A stretch of DNA of 64,000 nt from an uncultured Lachnospiraceae bacterium (GCA_945929965.1 CAMEOT010000012.1:17575-81574), one strand, 5' to 3'. Shown: positions 51,861-60,976, numbered from the stretch's first letter. The notes: a model not told the origin generated them from the letters alone. Numbers and translations: made by a program.

Positions 51861-52424
51861 ATGGCACAGTGGCAGGGATTGGGAAGATATCCGGAAAATG
51901 CAGATCCAAAGGACTGCCCCGCAGCGGGAGAACTGTTGGCTTACGTGGATGGAAGTTATCAGGATGCACTGAAAAAATATGGTTTTGGCTGTATTTTCAT
52001 TCTTCCCGACGGGCGGATCTATACAGAATATGGTAACGGCGATAACCCGGACTCTCTGAAACAGCGAAATGTCTCCGGAGAGATGCTGGGAGCCATGTAT
52101 GCGGTACGGTTTGCCTTAAACAGTGGATTTCGAGCCATTGAGATCCGCTATGATTACGAGGGGATCGAGAAATGGGTCACCGGTGCGTGGAAGAGCAAAA
52201 ATGAACTGACACAGAAATATGCGCAGACCATGAGAGGCTGGGGACAGAAGATACAGATCCGCTTCACGAAAGTGCCGGCACACTCCAAGGTAAAATACAA
52301 TGAACTCGCGGACGAGACAGCAAAACTCGGCGTGGCGAACGGTAACGGAATTCCCAAGGTGAAGAGCCTTAGCGATTTCGAGGCGGCGGATGCCGCAGAG
52401 AGGATGCAGGATGCGGCTGAATAA
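51861..52424 (+). CDS. rnhA: Ribonuclease H
   Basis: A 187-residue RNase H type I fold that cuts RNA in RNA-DNA hybrids. Catalytic acids are visible: Asp30 in AYVDGSY, Glu74 in NVSGEMLGAM, Asp98 in IRYDYEGI and Asp151 in NELADETAK; His141 precedes the last one in PAHSKVKYNE. The N-terminal 20 residues are an extra lead without the viroplasmin domain of some homologues. AAAAGGAGA lies before the ATG. The gene overlaps the pseudouridine synthase gene by 14 bp. Confidence 0.92.
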   Translation: MAQWQGLGRYPENADPKDCPAAGELLAYVDGSYQDALKKYGFGCIFILPDGRIYTEYGNGDNPDSLKQRNVSGEMLGAMYAVRFALNSGFRAIEIRYDYEGIEKWVTGAWKSKNELTQKYAQTMRGWGQKIQIRFTKVPAHSKVKYNELADETAKLGVANGNGIPKVKSLSDFEAADAAERMQDAAE

Positions 52425-53124
52425 ATATCTGGCACAGTGCGGTGTATGCTCCAGGAGAGATGCGGACAAACTCATCGAACAGGGAAAAGTACTGGTCAAC
52501 GGTCAGGTCGCGGGAATGGGACAGCAGGTGGAAGAGACGGATACCGTACAGGTGGGGAAGAAGGTTTTGCAGGGGAAACAGACCTGCAAAGTCCTCGCTT
52601 TCTACAAGCCGGTGGGCGTTGTCTGCACGGAGCGGGATCCACATGCGGAGAAAAAGATCATGGACATGATCCGCTGCCCGGAGAGATTGACCTACGCCGG
52701 ACGCCTGGACAAAGATTCCGAAGGGCTGATCCTTCTGACCAACGACGGGGACCTCATCAATGCCATGATGCGGGGAGCTAACCGCCATGAAAAAGAATAC
52801 ATTGTAAAGATCGATCGGGAAATAACACCCGATTTTTTGGAGATAATGAGAAAAGGCATCTATCTGAAGGATCTGGATATCACTACCAGAGAATGTAAGA
52901 TAGAAAAAATAGGAAAATATACATTCCAGATCATACTGACTCAGGGAGTCAATAGACAGATCCGCAGGATGTGCGAAGCCTGCGGAGCGAAAGTGAGATC
53001 CTTAAAAAGAATCCGCGTCATGAATATCCGCCTGGGTGATCTGAAGCCCGGAGAGTGGCGTGAGGTCACAGGGGAAGAACTGGAAACTCTTCTGACAGAT
53101 ACCGGAATGTTAAATCGTAAATAA
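52411..53124 (+). CDS. RsuA/RluB-type pseudouridine synthase
   Basis: A 237-residue rRNA pseudouridine synthase. Residues 1-~55 are an S4 RNA-binding domain (MRLNKYLAQCGVCSRRDADK), followed by the catalytic domain with AGRLDKDSEGLIL, whose Asp is the nucleophile, and the NRQIRRMCEACG motif. The 23S versus 16S target cannot be told from sequence; the segment GRLDKDSEGLILLTNDG is closest to RluF/RluB-like enzymes. ATG 52411 lies within the end of rnhA, so translation is coupled. Confidence 0.93.
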   Translation: MRLNKYLAQCGVCSRRDADKLIEQGKVLVNGQVAGMGQQVEETDTVQVGKKVLQGKQTCKVLAFYKPVGVVCTERDPHAEKKIMDMIRCPERLTYAGRLDKDSEGLILLTNDGDLINAMMRGANRHEKEYIVKIDREITPDFLEIMRKGIYLKDLDITTRECKIEKIGKYTFQIILTQGVNRQIRRMCEACGAKVRSLKRIRVMNIRLGDLKPGEWREVTGEELETLLTDTGMLNRK

Positions 53125-53147
53125 TCTTTTAAAGGCAGGAACACAAT

Positions 53148-55121
53148 ATGCAGTCTTCCAAGATAGACCGGATCAAATATCTGGTAGAACAACTGAATGC
53201 GGCTTCGGAGAGCTATTATGCCAAAGACCGGGAGATCATGAGCAATTATGAATATGATAAGCTCTATGATGAACTGGTGGAGCTGGAAAAAGAGACAGGT
53301 GTTACCCTGGCGAACAGTCCCACGGTGAATGTGGGCTACGAAGCGGTGGATGAACTTCCCAAGGAGCGTCACGCTAGCCCCATGCTGTCTTTGGGCAAGA
53401 CGAAAAGCCGTGAAGAACTGCGGGAGTGGCTGCAGGGAAATCCTGCAATTTTAAGCTGGAAACTGGACGGACTCACCATTGTACTCACATATCGTGATGG
53501 AAAACTTGCAAAAGCGGTAACCCGAGGAAACGGCGAGATTGGTGAGGTCATCACCAATAACGCACGTACTTTTAAGAATCTGCCGTTAAATATTTCCTAT
53601 CCGGGAGAATTGATCTTAAGAGGCGAGGCGGTTATCACTTACAGTGATTTCGAGAGGATCAACGGCGAGATCGCAGATACAGAGGCAAAATATAAGAATC
53701 CGAGAAACCTGTGCAGCGGTTCGGTGCGTCAGTTAAATAATGAGATCACGGCAAAACGTAACGTGAGATTTTATGCGTTTACCCTGGTAAAAGCGGACGA
53801 TGTGGACTTCCACGATTCCAAGGAAGCGCAGTTTGCCTTTTTACAGGATCAGGGATTTGCAGTTGTGGAACATGTGGTGGTGACCGAGGAGAATATCCTG
53901 TCAGTCATTGAAGATTTTGAACACAAAATCGAACATTACGATATTCCCTCCGACGGACTGGTACTTACTTATGAAAGCATCAGCTATGGACAGTCCCTGG
54001 GCAGAACTGCGAAATTCCCCAGAGATTCCATTGCTTTTAAATGGGCGGATGAACTTCGTGAGACCACTTTAAAAGAGATCGAATGGAGCGCCAGCCGCAC
54101 GGGATTGATCAATCCCGTGGCGATCTTCGAACCGGTAGAACTCGAGGGCACCACAGTCAGCCGTGCCTCGGTGCACAATATCAGCATATTACGTTCCCTT
54201 CGACTGGGGATCGGAGACCACATTACAGTCTATAAGGCGAATATGATCATCCCCCAGATCGCAGAGAATCTGACCGGCAGTGACAACGTGGAGATCCCGA
54301 AGGTCTGCCCTGTCTGCGGACAACCTACCGAGATCCGTCAGATGAATGAAGTACAGACATTGTATTGCACCAATGAGAAATGTCCGGCGAAGGAGATCAA
54401 GGCATACACCCTGTTCGTCAGCCGTGATGCCCTGAATATCGACGGGCTCTCCGAAGCTACATTGGAGAAAATGATCGATCAGGGCTTCATCCACGAATAT
54501 GCTGACCTGTTCCGGCTGGATCGTTATAAGGAAGTAATCACACAGATGGAGGGCTTCGGAGAGAAGTCTTATCAGAATATGATAGACAGCATTGAAGCTG
54601 CGCGCCATACGACGCTGCCCCGACTGATCTACGGACTCGGAATCGCGGGGATCGGTGTGGCCAATGCCAAGGTGCTCTGCAGATATTTTGATTATGATCT
54701 GGAGAAAATGCAGTCAGCAGACACAGAGACCTTAAGTGCTATCCCCGGTGTGGGAGAAGTGCTTGCTGGGGCATTTACGGAGTATATGTCCGATGCGGAG
54801 AACCTGGAACAGATTGAACATCTGAAACAGTTCCTGACCATTGAGACACCTAAGGTGGATGAAAATGCACAGACACTATCCGGTATGAGTTTCGTCGTAA
54901 CCGGAAGTCTGAACCATTACGCCAGCCGTAATGATCTGAAAGAAGTCATCGAGGAGAGAGGTGGTAAAGTCACCGGCAGTGTGACGGGGAAGACCACCTG
55001 CCTGATCAACAATGACATTACCTCGACTTCTTCCAAAAATAAAAAAGCGAAGGAGCTTCAGGTCCCGATCCTTACGGAAGAAGATTTCCTGAAGACTTAT
55101 GATATTCCTTACGAGGAATAA
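53148..55121 (+). CDS. ligA: NAD-dependent DNA ligase
   Basis: A 657-residue LigA, joining nicks with NAD as AMP donor. The adenylated lysine is in LSWKLDGLTI (near residue 105). The adenylation domain, OB fold, four-Cys zinc finger (CPVCG...CTNEKCP), helix-hairpin-helix region (AIPGVGEVLAGAF) and C-terminal BRCT domain (MSFVVTGSLNHYASRNDL) are all present in order. The motif LSWKLDG differs slightly from the usual KxDG with neighbours, and the N-terminal Ia domain begins KIDRIKYLVEQLN, so it belongs to the branch common in Lachnospiraceae. It is followed after 21 bp by metA. Confidence 0.95.
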   Translation: MQSSKIDRIKYLVEQLNAASESYYAKDREIMSNYEYDKLYDELVELEKETGVTLANSPTVNVGYEAVDELPKERHASPMLSLGKTKSREELREWLQGNPAILSWKLDGLTIVLTYRDGKLAKAVTRGNGEIGEVITNNARTFKNLPLNISYPGELILRGEAVITYSDFERINGEIADTEAKYKNPRNLCSGSVRQLNNEITAKRNVRFYAFTLVKADDVDFHDSKEAQFAFLQDQGFAVVEHVVVTEENILSVIEDFEHKIEHYDIPSDGLVLTYESISYGQSLGRTAKFPRDSIAFKWADELRETTLKEIEWSASRTGLINPVAIFEPVELEGTTVSRASVHNISILRSLRLGIGDHITVYKANMIIPQIAENLTGSDNVEIPKVCPVCGQPTEIRQMNEVQTLYCTNEKCPAKEIKAYTLFVSRDALNIDGLSEATLEKMIDQGFIHEYADLFRLDRYKEVITQMEGFGEKSYQNMIDSIEAARHTTLPRLIYGLGIAGIGVANAKVLCRYFDYDLEKMQSADTETLSAIPGVGEVLAGAFTEYMSDAENLEQIEHLKQFLTIETPKVDENAQTLSGMSFVVTGSLNHYASRNDLKEVIEERGGKVTGSVTGKTTCLINNDITSTSSKNKKAKELQVPILTEEDFLKTYDIPYEE

Positions 55122-55142
55122 GTAGACCTGGAGGAAAATGAA

Positions 55143-56060
55143 ATGCCTATTAAGACACAAAATGATCTGCCTGCAAAAGAGATACTGGAGAATGAAAATA
55201 TATTTGTCATGGACGAATTCCGTGCTCTGCATCAGGACATGCGTCCACTGCAGGTATTGATCTTAAACAATATGCCGGTAAAGCAGGACACGGAGCTGCA
55301 GCTGCTGCGTGCCTTGTCCAATACCCCTTTGCAGGTGGATGTGACCTTCATGAATACCAAGACCCATGTGTCATTGAATACCCCTGCAAGCCATCTCAAT
55401 AAATTCTACACCACCTTTGATGAGATCAAAGACCGCACCTTCGATGGACTGATCGTCACCGGAGCACCGGTGGAAGATATCACCTTTGAAGAGGTGGATT
55501 ACTGGGAGGAGACCTGTAAGATATTAGACTGGGCGGAGACCCATGTGACTTCCACCTTGCATATCTGCTGGGCCGCGCAGGCCGGATTCTACCATTATTA
55601 TGGTATTAACAAGAGACAGTTGCCGCAGAAGCTGTTCGGTGTCTACGAACATAAAGTATCCAACCGGAAAATACCGTTAGTGCGTGGCTTTGATGATATT
55701 TTCCTGGCACCGCACAGCCGCCATACCGAGACTCCTTCCGAAGCCATTCATGCCTGTAAGGAGCTGACGATCCTGGCAGAATCCGAGAAAGCCGGTGTAT
55801 TCCTGGCTATCGCAGAGGAAGGCAAAAAAATCTTCGTGGCCGGGCACCCGGAATATGACCGCTATACCTTGAACAATGAGTATCACAGAGACCTGGACAA
55901 GGGATTGCCGATACAGATTCCCTATAATTATTATCCAAATGATGACCCGGAGCAAAGACCACTGTTACAGTGGAGATCTCATTGCAATAACCTTTACAGC
56001 AACTGGCTGAACTACTATGTATACCAGACCACACCTTACGACCTGACGCAGATAAAGTAG
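55143..56060 (+). CDS. metA: Homoserine O-acyltransferase MetA
   Basis: A 305-residue enzyme of the MetA family that acylates L-homoserine at the start of methionine synthesis. The nucleophile Cys is in HICWAAQAGFYHYYGI, with the later catalytic His in LAPHSRHTE and Glu in FVAGHPEYDRY nearby. Family members in Firmicutes often use acetyl-CoA rather than succinyl-CoA; I cannot decide this here. AAATG follows GGAGGAA with good spacing. Genes on both sides are not methionine genes, so it is an isolated pathway gene in this operon-like run. Confidence 0.95.
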   Translation: MPIKTQNDLPAKEILENENIFVMDEFRALHQDMRPLQVLILNNMPVKQDTELQLLRALSNTPLQVDVTFMNTKTHVSLNTPASHLNKFYTTFDEIKDRTFDGLIVTGAPVEDITFEEVDYWEETCKILDWAETHVTSTLHICWAAQAGFYHYYGINKRQLPQKLFGVYEHKVSNRKIPLVRGFDDIFLAPHSRHTETPSEAIHACKELTILAESEKAGVFLAIAEEGKKIFVAGHPEYDRYTLNNEYHRDLDKGLPIQIPYNYYPNDDPEQRPLLQWRSHCNNLYSNWLNYYVYQTTPYDLTQIK

Positions 56061-56091
56061 GCGCAAGGCAGAAACAGAAAGGAAGCAGAAG

Positions 56092-56988
56092 ATGAACCAG
56101 ACACTGACTAGAAAACAATTTGATATTTTATCCCTGCTGGCGGAGGAAAAAAGCACTCAGTCACAGCGTCAGCTGGGGGAAAAGACGGGACATTCCCTGG
56201 GAACTGTAAATCGTGTTATGCAGGAATTGACAGAACTGCAATATGTAGCGGACGGAGAGATTACAAATGCCGGAATCTCCGCACTAGAGCCGTATCGTGC
56301 CAAGCGCGCAATTTTCATTGCGGCGGGATTCGGCAGCCGCCTGGTACCTATTACTTTTAATACGCCTAAGCCCCTGGTGCGTGTTCATGGACAGCGTATC
56401 ATCGACGGATTGATCGACGCCTGCCTGGAAGCCGGAATCAATGAGATCTACATTGTCCGGGGATACCTGGCAGAACAGTTCGACCAGTTGCTGTACAAAT
56501 ATCCCATGATCAAATTCCTGGAGAATCCGGTATATAATGAGGCAAACAATATTTCCTCTGCTATGGTGGCAAGATATATGCTCTCCAATGCTTATGTATT
56601 CGAAGCCGACTTGCTGATCTCCAATCCGCAGATCATTAAGAAATATCATTATACCTCCGATTTCCTGGCAATCAAAAAGGAAAGAACCGATGACTGGTGC
56701 TTTACCGTAAAAGATGGAGTCATTGTTGAAGAGAAAGTTGGCGGTCTGGATTGCTGGCAGATGGTGGGAATCTCTTATTGGAACGAAGAAGACGGACACA
56801 AACTGTCAGATGACATCAAGATGACCTATGAACAGCCCGGCGGCAAGGAGCGTTACTGGGAGCAGGTGCCTCTGGTATTCTGCCAGAAACATTACAAAGT
56901 AGAAGTACGGGAATGTCAGGAGGATGATATCATAGAGATCGATACTTTCCGGGAACTGAAAGCCATTGATAAGACCTATGATGTCTAG
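56092..56988 (+). CDS. pntC: HTH-fused cytidylyltransferase (PntC/LicC-like)
   Basis: A 298-residue protein. Residues 1-~65 are a winged helix-turn-helix (TRKQFDILSLLAEEKSTQSQ, then LGTVNRVMQEL). Residues ~70-298 are a sugar-1-phosphate/choline-phosphate-type nucleotidyltransferase with IAAGFGSRLVPITFNTPKPL, NEANNISSAMVAR and EADLLI. Next to PhnW, PEP mutase and phosphonopyruvate decarboxylase, the natural substrate is 2-aminoethylphosphonate plus CTP, giving CMP-AEP as for PntC; phosphocholine (LicC) is the alternative. The HTH could give self-regulation or simply be a structural remnant. GAAAGGAAG precedes the ATG. Confidence 0.8.
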   Translation: MNQTLTRKQFDILSLLAEEKSTQSQRQLGEKTGHSLGTVNRVMQELTELQYVADGEITNAGISALEPYRAKRAIFIAAGFGSRLVPITFNTPKPLVRVHGQRIIDGLIDACLEAGINEIYIVRGYLAEQFDQLLYKYPMIKFLENPVYNEANNISSAMVARYMLSNAYVFEADLLISNPQIIKKYHYTSDFLAIKKERTDDWCFTVKDGVIVEEKVGGLDCWQMVGISYWNEEDGHKLSDDIKMTYEQPGGKERYWEQVPLVFCQKHYKVEVRECQEDDIIEIDTFRELKAIDKTYDV

Positions 56989-57049
56989 AAAAATCAGAAA
57001 AATAGTATTGCTATTTTCTTCCGCTAGTATTATGATATGTTCATATTTA

Positions 57050-57088
57050 ACACAAAATGTCTGTGAATGGAACACAGACATTTTGTGT
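57050..57088 (+). terminator. Long hairpin between pntC and phnW
   Basis: ACACAAAATGTCTGTG and CACAGACATTTTGTGT are perfect 16-bp arms around a 7-nt loop, then ACTTATTTTTGC. It may end pntC transcripts or act as an attenuator before phnW; both are on the same strand. Confidence 0.7.
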
Positions 57089-57192
57089 ACTTATTTTTGC
57101 AAAAAAGAAGAAAAAGACGTTCAAATAAGCGGAGAGAATCTACACAAAATGAACGAAATTCAAGAGAGTATGAACAAAAGGAGGAATATCTT

Positions 57193-58344
57193 ATGGAACA
57201 GCTGGTACAAACACCTGTAAAAAGGAATATTTTATTAAATCCCGGGCCGTCAACCACCACAGATACGGTGAAATATGCGCAGGTCGTGCCGGATATCTGC
57301 CCCCGGGAGAAAGAATTCGGGGGATTGATGAAGGGGCTCAGGGAAGACCTGGTGAAAATTGTGCATGGAGACTTGGAAAAGTATACAAGCGTCCTGTTCT
57401 GCGGATCCGGTACCATCAACATTGATGCCTGCATCAGCTCTCTGCTGCCGGAGGGCGGCAAAGTACTGGTGGTGGATAACGGAGCCTACAGCACCAGAGC
57501 TGTGGAAGTATGCCAGTATTACGGACTTCCCTATATTGATCTGAAATTTTCGGTGGATGAACTGCCAGACTTAGAAAAAGTGGAACAGACCCTGAAGGAG
57601 AACCCGGATATTGCTCTGGTACATACTACTCATAATGAGACCGGTACCGGAATACTGAATCCTATTCGTGAGATCGGAGCTCTTGCTCATAAATATCATG
57701 CTACCTTTACCGTGGATACAACATCCACCTACGCCATGCGTCCCATTAACATCGAGCAGGATAATATCGATTTCTGTATGGCATCCGCACAGAAGGGCCT
57801 CATGGCTATGACGGGCCTGTCTTTCGTAGTAGGCAGCCGGGCAATCTTAGAAGCATCGAAGGACTATCCGAAGCGTTCTTACTATTGCAATCTGTATCAG
57901 CAGTATGACTTTTTCCAGCGGACCGGTGAGATGCATTTTACCCCGCCGGTACAGACCATCTATGCCACCATTCAGGCATTGAAGGAATACTGGGCAGAAG
58001 GTGAGGAGGCAAAATGGGCGAGACACACCAGAGTCTTCGAAGCGATCCATGAGGGGCTGGACGCACTGGGATTTAAGGATGTGATCCGTAGAGAATGGCA
58101 GTCCGGACTGGTCGTATCGGTACGTTATCCGGATGATCCTGCCTGGGATTTCGAAAAAGTCCATGATTACTGTTACGAGCGTGGATTTACGATTTATCCC
58201 GGCAAAATCTCCACTACCAATACCTTCCGCCTGTGTGCACTGGGTGCGATTGACAGACCGGATATCGAAGCCTTTTTCAAAGTATTCCGGGAGGCACTGG
58301 AGGTTAACCATATTCAGATCCCTGCGGAATATAAGGAGGCATAA
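57193..58344 (+). CDS. phnW: 2-aminoethylphosphonate aminotransferase
   Basis: A 383-residue class V PLP-dependent aminotransferase. The start NILLNPGPSTTTDTVK is diagnostic of the AEP:pyruvate transaminase group. TVDTTSTYAM holds the PLP-ring Asp, and the Schiff-base Lys is in MASAQKGLMAMTGL. It interconverts 2-aminoethylphosphonate and phosphonoacetaldehyde; with Ppd and PEP mutase beside it, the direction here should be synthesis. ATG 57193 is chosen because AAAAGGAGG precedes it; the longer upstream frame runs through the hairpin. It ends 6 bp before the PEP mutase gene. Confidence 0.93.
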   Translation: MEQLVQTPVKRNILLNPGPSTTTDTVKYAQVVPDICPREKEFGGLMKGLREDLVKIVHGDLEKYTSVLFCGSGTINIDACISSLLPEGGKVLVVDNGAYSTRAVEVCQYYGLPYIDLKFSVDELPDLEKVEQTLKENPDIALVHTTHNETGTGILNPIREIGALAHKYHATFTVDTTSTYAMRPINIEQDNIDFCMASAQKGLMAMTGLSFVVGSRAILEASKDYPKRSYYCNLYQQYDFFQRTGEMHFTPPVQTIYATIQALKEYWAEGEEAKWARHTRVFEAIHEGLDALGFKDVIRREWQSGLVVSVRYPDDPAWDFEKVHDYCYERGFTIYPGKISTTNTFRLCALGAIDRPDIEAFFKVFREALEVNHIQIPAEYKEA

Positions 58345-58350
58345 GAGCAA

Positions 58351-59646
58351 ATGAAGAGAGTATATACCTGCTTTTGCACCGATGTCATTCATGAGGGACA
58401 TCGCAATATCATCAGAGAAGCCGGAAAATACGGAGAGCTGACCATCGGTGTTTTAAGTGATGCGGCAATGATCCGTTTTAACCGTTTTCCTACCATCAGC
58501 TTTGAGGAACGTATGCAGCTGGTAAAAGATATACCGGAAGTCAGCAATGTGGTCGTGCAGGATGATGTAATGTATGATAAGGTCATCGAAGAATTGCGCC
58601 CCGACTATGTGATCCATGGAGATAACTGGCAGGAAGGCCCCTTGAAGGCTATCCGCGATAATGTGGAAGGACTGTTGAAGACTTATGGCGGTGAGATCAT
58701 AGATGTCCCTTATACATATAATGAAGAAGTAAAAAGAATTGATACAAGGATCAAGGAAAAACTGGCTATGCCGGAATACCGCAGAAAGCGCCTGCGCCAG
58801 TTGATCGAGATCCGACCTATTGTCAAGGCACTGGAAGTACACAGTGGCCTCACCGGACTGATCGCGGAGAAGACCATCGTGGAGCATGACGGCGAACTGG
58901 ATCAGTTCGATGCCATGTGGATCAGTTCCCTGTGCGATTCTACGGCGAAGGGAAAGCCGGATATCGAGCTGGTAGACATGACCTCCCGGTTTCGCACCAT
59001 TGATGATGTGACCGAGGTGACGACCAAACCCATTATTTTCGACGGAGATACCGGTGGACTGACGGAGCATTTTGTGTATACCGTGAGAACCCTGGAGAAA
59101 ATGGGTGTGTCAGCCATCATTATTGAGGACAAGACCGGACTTAAGAAAAATTCTCTCTTCGGCAATGAAGTGGAGCAGACCCAGGACAGCATTGAGAACT
59201 TCAGTGCCAAGATCACTGCCGGAAAAAAAGCACAGCTGACCGATGATTTCATGATCATTGCAAGGATCGAGAGCCTGATCTTAGAGCGTGGCATGGAGGA
59301 TGCCCTGATGCGTGCCAGAGCCTTTGTGGCAGCCGGAGCAGATGGTATTATGATCCACAGCCGGAAAAAATCTCCGGATGAGATTCTGGAGTTCTGTGAC
59401 ATATTCCGTGCAGAAGATCCGAAGACCCCCATTGTGGTGGTACCGTCTTCCTTCAACAGCATTACGGAGAGCGAACTGGCAGCCCATGGTGTCAACATCG
59501 TGATCTATGCGAACCAGCTCACCAGAAGTGCCTTTCCTGCCATGCAGCAGACTGCGGAGGACATCCTGCGGTATCATAGGGCACAGGAGGTGGACAGCAG
59601 ACTGCTGCCGATCAAAGACATTATTACTCTGATCGATGAGATATAA
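58351..59646 (+). CDS. aepX: Phosphoenolpyruvate mutase with N-terminal cytidylyltransferase domain
   Basis: A 431-residue two-domain protein. Residues 1-~130 have the cytidylyltransferase fold with the HxGH motif (His14 and His17 in VIHEGHRN) and PTISFEERMQLVKDI. Residues ~145-431 are PEP mutase: metal/substrate motif FDGDTGG at 230-236 and the diagnostic EDKTGLKKNS at 259-268. The mutase makes the C-P bond (PEP to phosphonopyruvate). The N-terminal domain could activate a second substrate with CTP, or be inactive. AAGGAGG at the end of phnW supplies the ribosome site. It is followed after 49 bp by the decarboxylase. Confidence 0.93.
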   Translation: MKRVYTCFCTDVIHEGHRNIIREAGKYGELTIGVLSDAAMIRFNRFPTISFEERMQLVKDIPEVSNVVVQDDVMYDKVIEELRPDYVIHGDNWQEGPLKAIRDNVEGLLKTYGGEIIDVPYTYNEEVKRIDTRIKEKLAMPEYRRKRLRQLIEIRPIVKALEVHSGLTGLIAEKTIVEHDGELDQFDAMWISSLCDSTAKGKPDIELVDMTSRFRTIDDVTEVTTKPIIFDGDTGGLTEHFVYTVRTLEKMGVSAIIIEDKTGLKKNSLFGNEVEQTQDSIENFSAKITAGKKAQLTDDFMIIARIESLILERGMEDALMRARAFVAAGADGIMIHSRKKSPDEILEFCDIFRAEDPKTPIVVVPSSFNSITESELAAHGVNIVIYANQLTRSAFPAMQQTAEDILRYHRAQEVDSRLLPIKDIITLIDEI

Positions 59647-59695
59647 CTGTTATGAGCATCGCGCGGAGCAATCCGTATGTAATGAAAGGAACAAT

Positions 59696-60820
59696 ATGAA
59701 AGTAGAAAATTTTGCAAAAATCCTGAATGCGGATTTTTATACCGGGGTACCGGATTCCCAGCTGAAAGCCCTTTGCAATTATCTGATGCATACCTACGGG
59801 ATCGATCCGAAACATCATGTGATCGCAGCTAACGAAGGCAACTGCACAGCACTGGCTGCCGGATATCACCTCGCCACCGGCAAAGCCCCGGTAGTGTATA
59901 TGCAGAACAGCGGAGAAGGCAATATCATCAACCCTGTTGCGTCTCTGCTGAACGATAAAGTCTATGCCATCCCTATGATCTTTGTCATCGGCTGGCGTGG
60001 CGAGCCGGGGATCCACGACGAACCTCAGCATATCTACCAGGGTGAAGTGACCCTGAAATTGCTGGAGGATATGGGAATCCACTATTTTGTCATTGGGAAG
60101 GACACAACGGAAGAGGAAGTAAGTGCTGCCATGCAGGAATTCCGCAAGGAACTGGACCGGGGTGAGGATGTAGCGTTCGTAATCCGGAAGGGGGCCCTCA
60201 GTTATGAGGAAAAAGTGGAATATCACAACGACAATCCAATGATCCGTGAGGAGATCATCCGCCATATCGTGCAGGCATCCGGCGAGGATCCTATTGTGAG
60301 CACCACAGGTAAAGCCAGCAGAGAACTGTTCGAGATCAGAGAACACAACGGACAGAGCCATAAGTATGATTTCCTTACCGTAGGCTCCATGGGACACAGT
60401 AGCAGCATTGCCCTGGGTGTGGCAGTGCAGAAGCCCGGGACGAAAGTATGGTGCGTGGACGGTGACGGCGCAGTGCTGATGCACATGGGTTCCATGGCAG
60501 TATTGGGAAGCACAGCCCCGAAAAACATGGTACACATCGTCATTAATAACGGTGCCCATGAGACCGTGGGCGGTATGCCTACCGTGGCGGCAAATATTGA
60601 CCTTATGGCAATTGCCAGGGCCTGCGGCTATCCCAATGCAGTATCCGTTACCTCCTATGAGACTTTAGACAGCGAACTGGCTGTGGCGAAAGCTAAAAAT
60701 GAACTGACTTTTATTGAGGTAAAATGCGGTATCGGCGCAAGGGAAGACCTTGGCAGACCCACTACCACAGCACTGGAGAACAAGCAGAATTTCATGGAAT
60801 ACCTGAAGGAATGCCGATAA
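59696..60820 (+). CDS. aepY: Phosphonopyruvate decarboxylase
   Basis: A 374-residue thiamine diphosphate enzyme that removes CO2 from phosphonopyruvate to give phosphonoacetaldehyde, pulling the unfavourable mutase reaction forward. The N-terminal half begins FYTGVPDSQLKALCNYL and has the TPP-activating Glu in ANEGNCTALAAGYHLATGK. The C-terminal half holds the TPP-Mg motif GDGAVLMHMGSM...INNGAHETVGG. ATG 59696 with AAAGGAA upstream is preferred to 59636. The gene ends the AEP cluster; a terminator hairpin lies about 75 bp downstream. Confidence 0.95.
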   Translation: MKVENFAKILNADFYTGVPDSQLKALCNYLMHTYGIDPKHHVIAANEGNCTALAAGYHLATGKAPVVYMQNSGEGNIINPVASLLNDKVYAIPMIFVIGWRGEPGIHDEPQHIYQGEVTLKLLEDMGIHYFVIGKDTTEEEVSAAMQEFRKELDRGEDVAFVIRKGALSYEEKVEYHNDNPMIREEIIRHIVQASGEDPIVSTTGKASRELFEIREHNGQSHKYDFLTVGSMGHSSSIALGVAVQKPGTKVWCVDGDGAVLMHMGSMAVLGSTAPKNMVHIVINNGAHETVGGMPTVAANIDLMAIARACGYPNAVSVTSYETLDSELAVAKAKNELTFIEVKCGIGAREDLGRPTTTALENKQNFMEYLKECR

Positions 60821-60855
60821 CCGGTAACACACGTGGAATATCGTGCGCATTTTGC

Positions 60856-60861
60856 TACAAT
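60856..60861 (+). promoter_or_regulatory. Candidate extended -10 before the flotillin gene
   Basis: TGC followed by TACAAT (60856-60861); the -35 (TGGAAT, 16-bp spacer) is weak. The terminator-like hairpin lies between it and the flotillin gene. Confidence 0.35.
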
Positions 60862-60896
60862 AAATTGATAAAAAATAATAGATATCACTGTTCGTC

Positions 60897-60939
60897 AAGC
60901 TGCCTGTATGGTAAAATACATATCATACAAGCAGCTTTT
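60897..60939 (+). terminator. Terminator of the phosphonate cluster
   Basis: AAGCTGC-CTGTATG pairs with CATACAA-GCAGCTT (one mismatch), then TTC. It stands 38 bp before the flotillin start. Confidence 0.75.
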
Positions 60940-60976
60940 CATATATTACGAAAGCAGAAAGAATGAGGGAGTACAT

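Noticed and set aside
55143..56988. metA and pntC as one methionine operon
   Set aside because: No other methionine gene is present, and the phosphonate genes explain pntC better.
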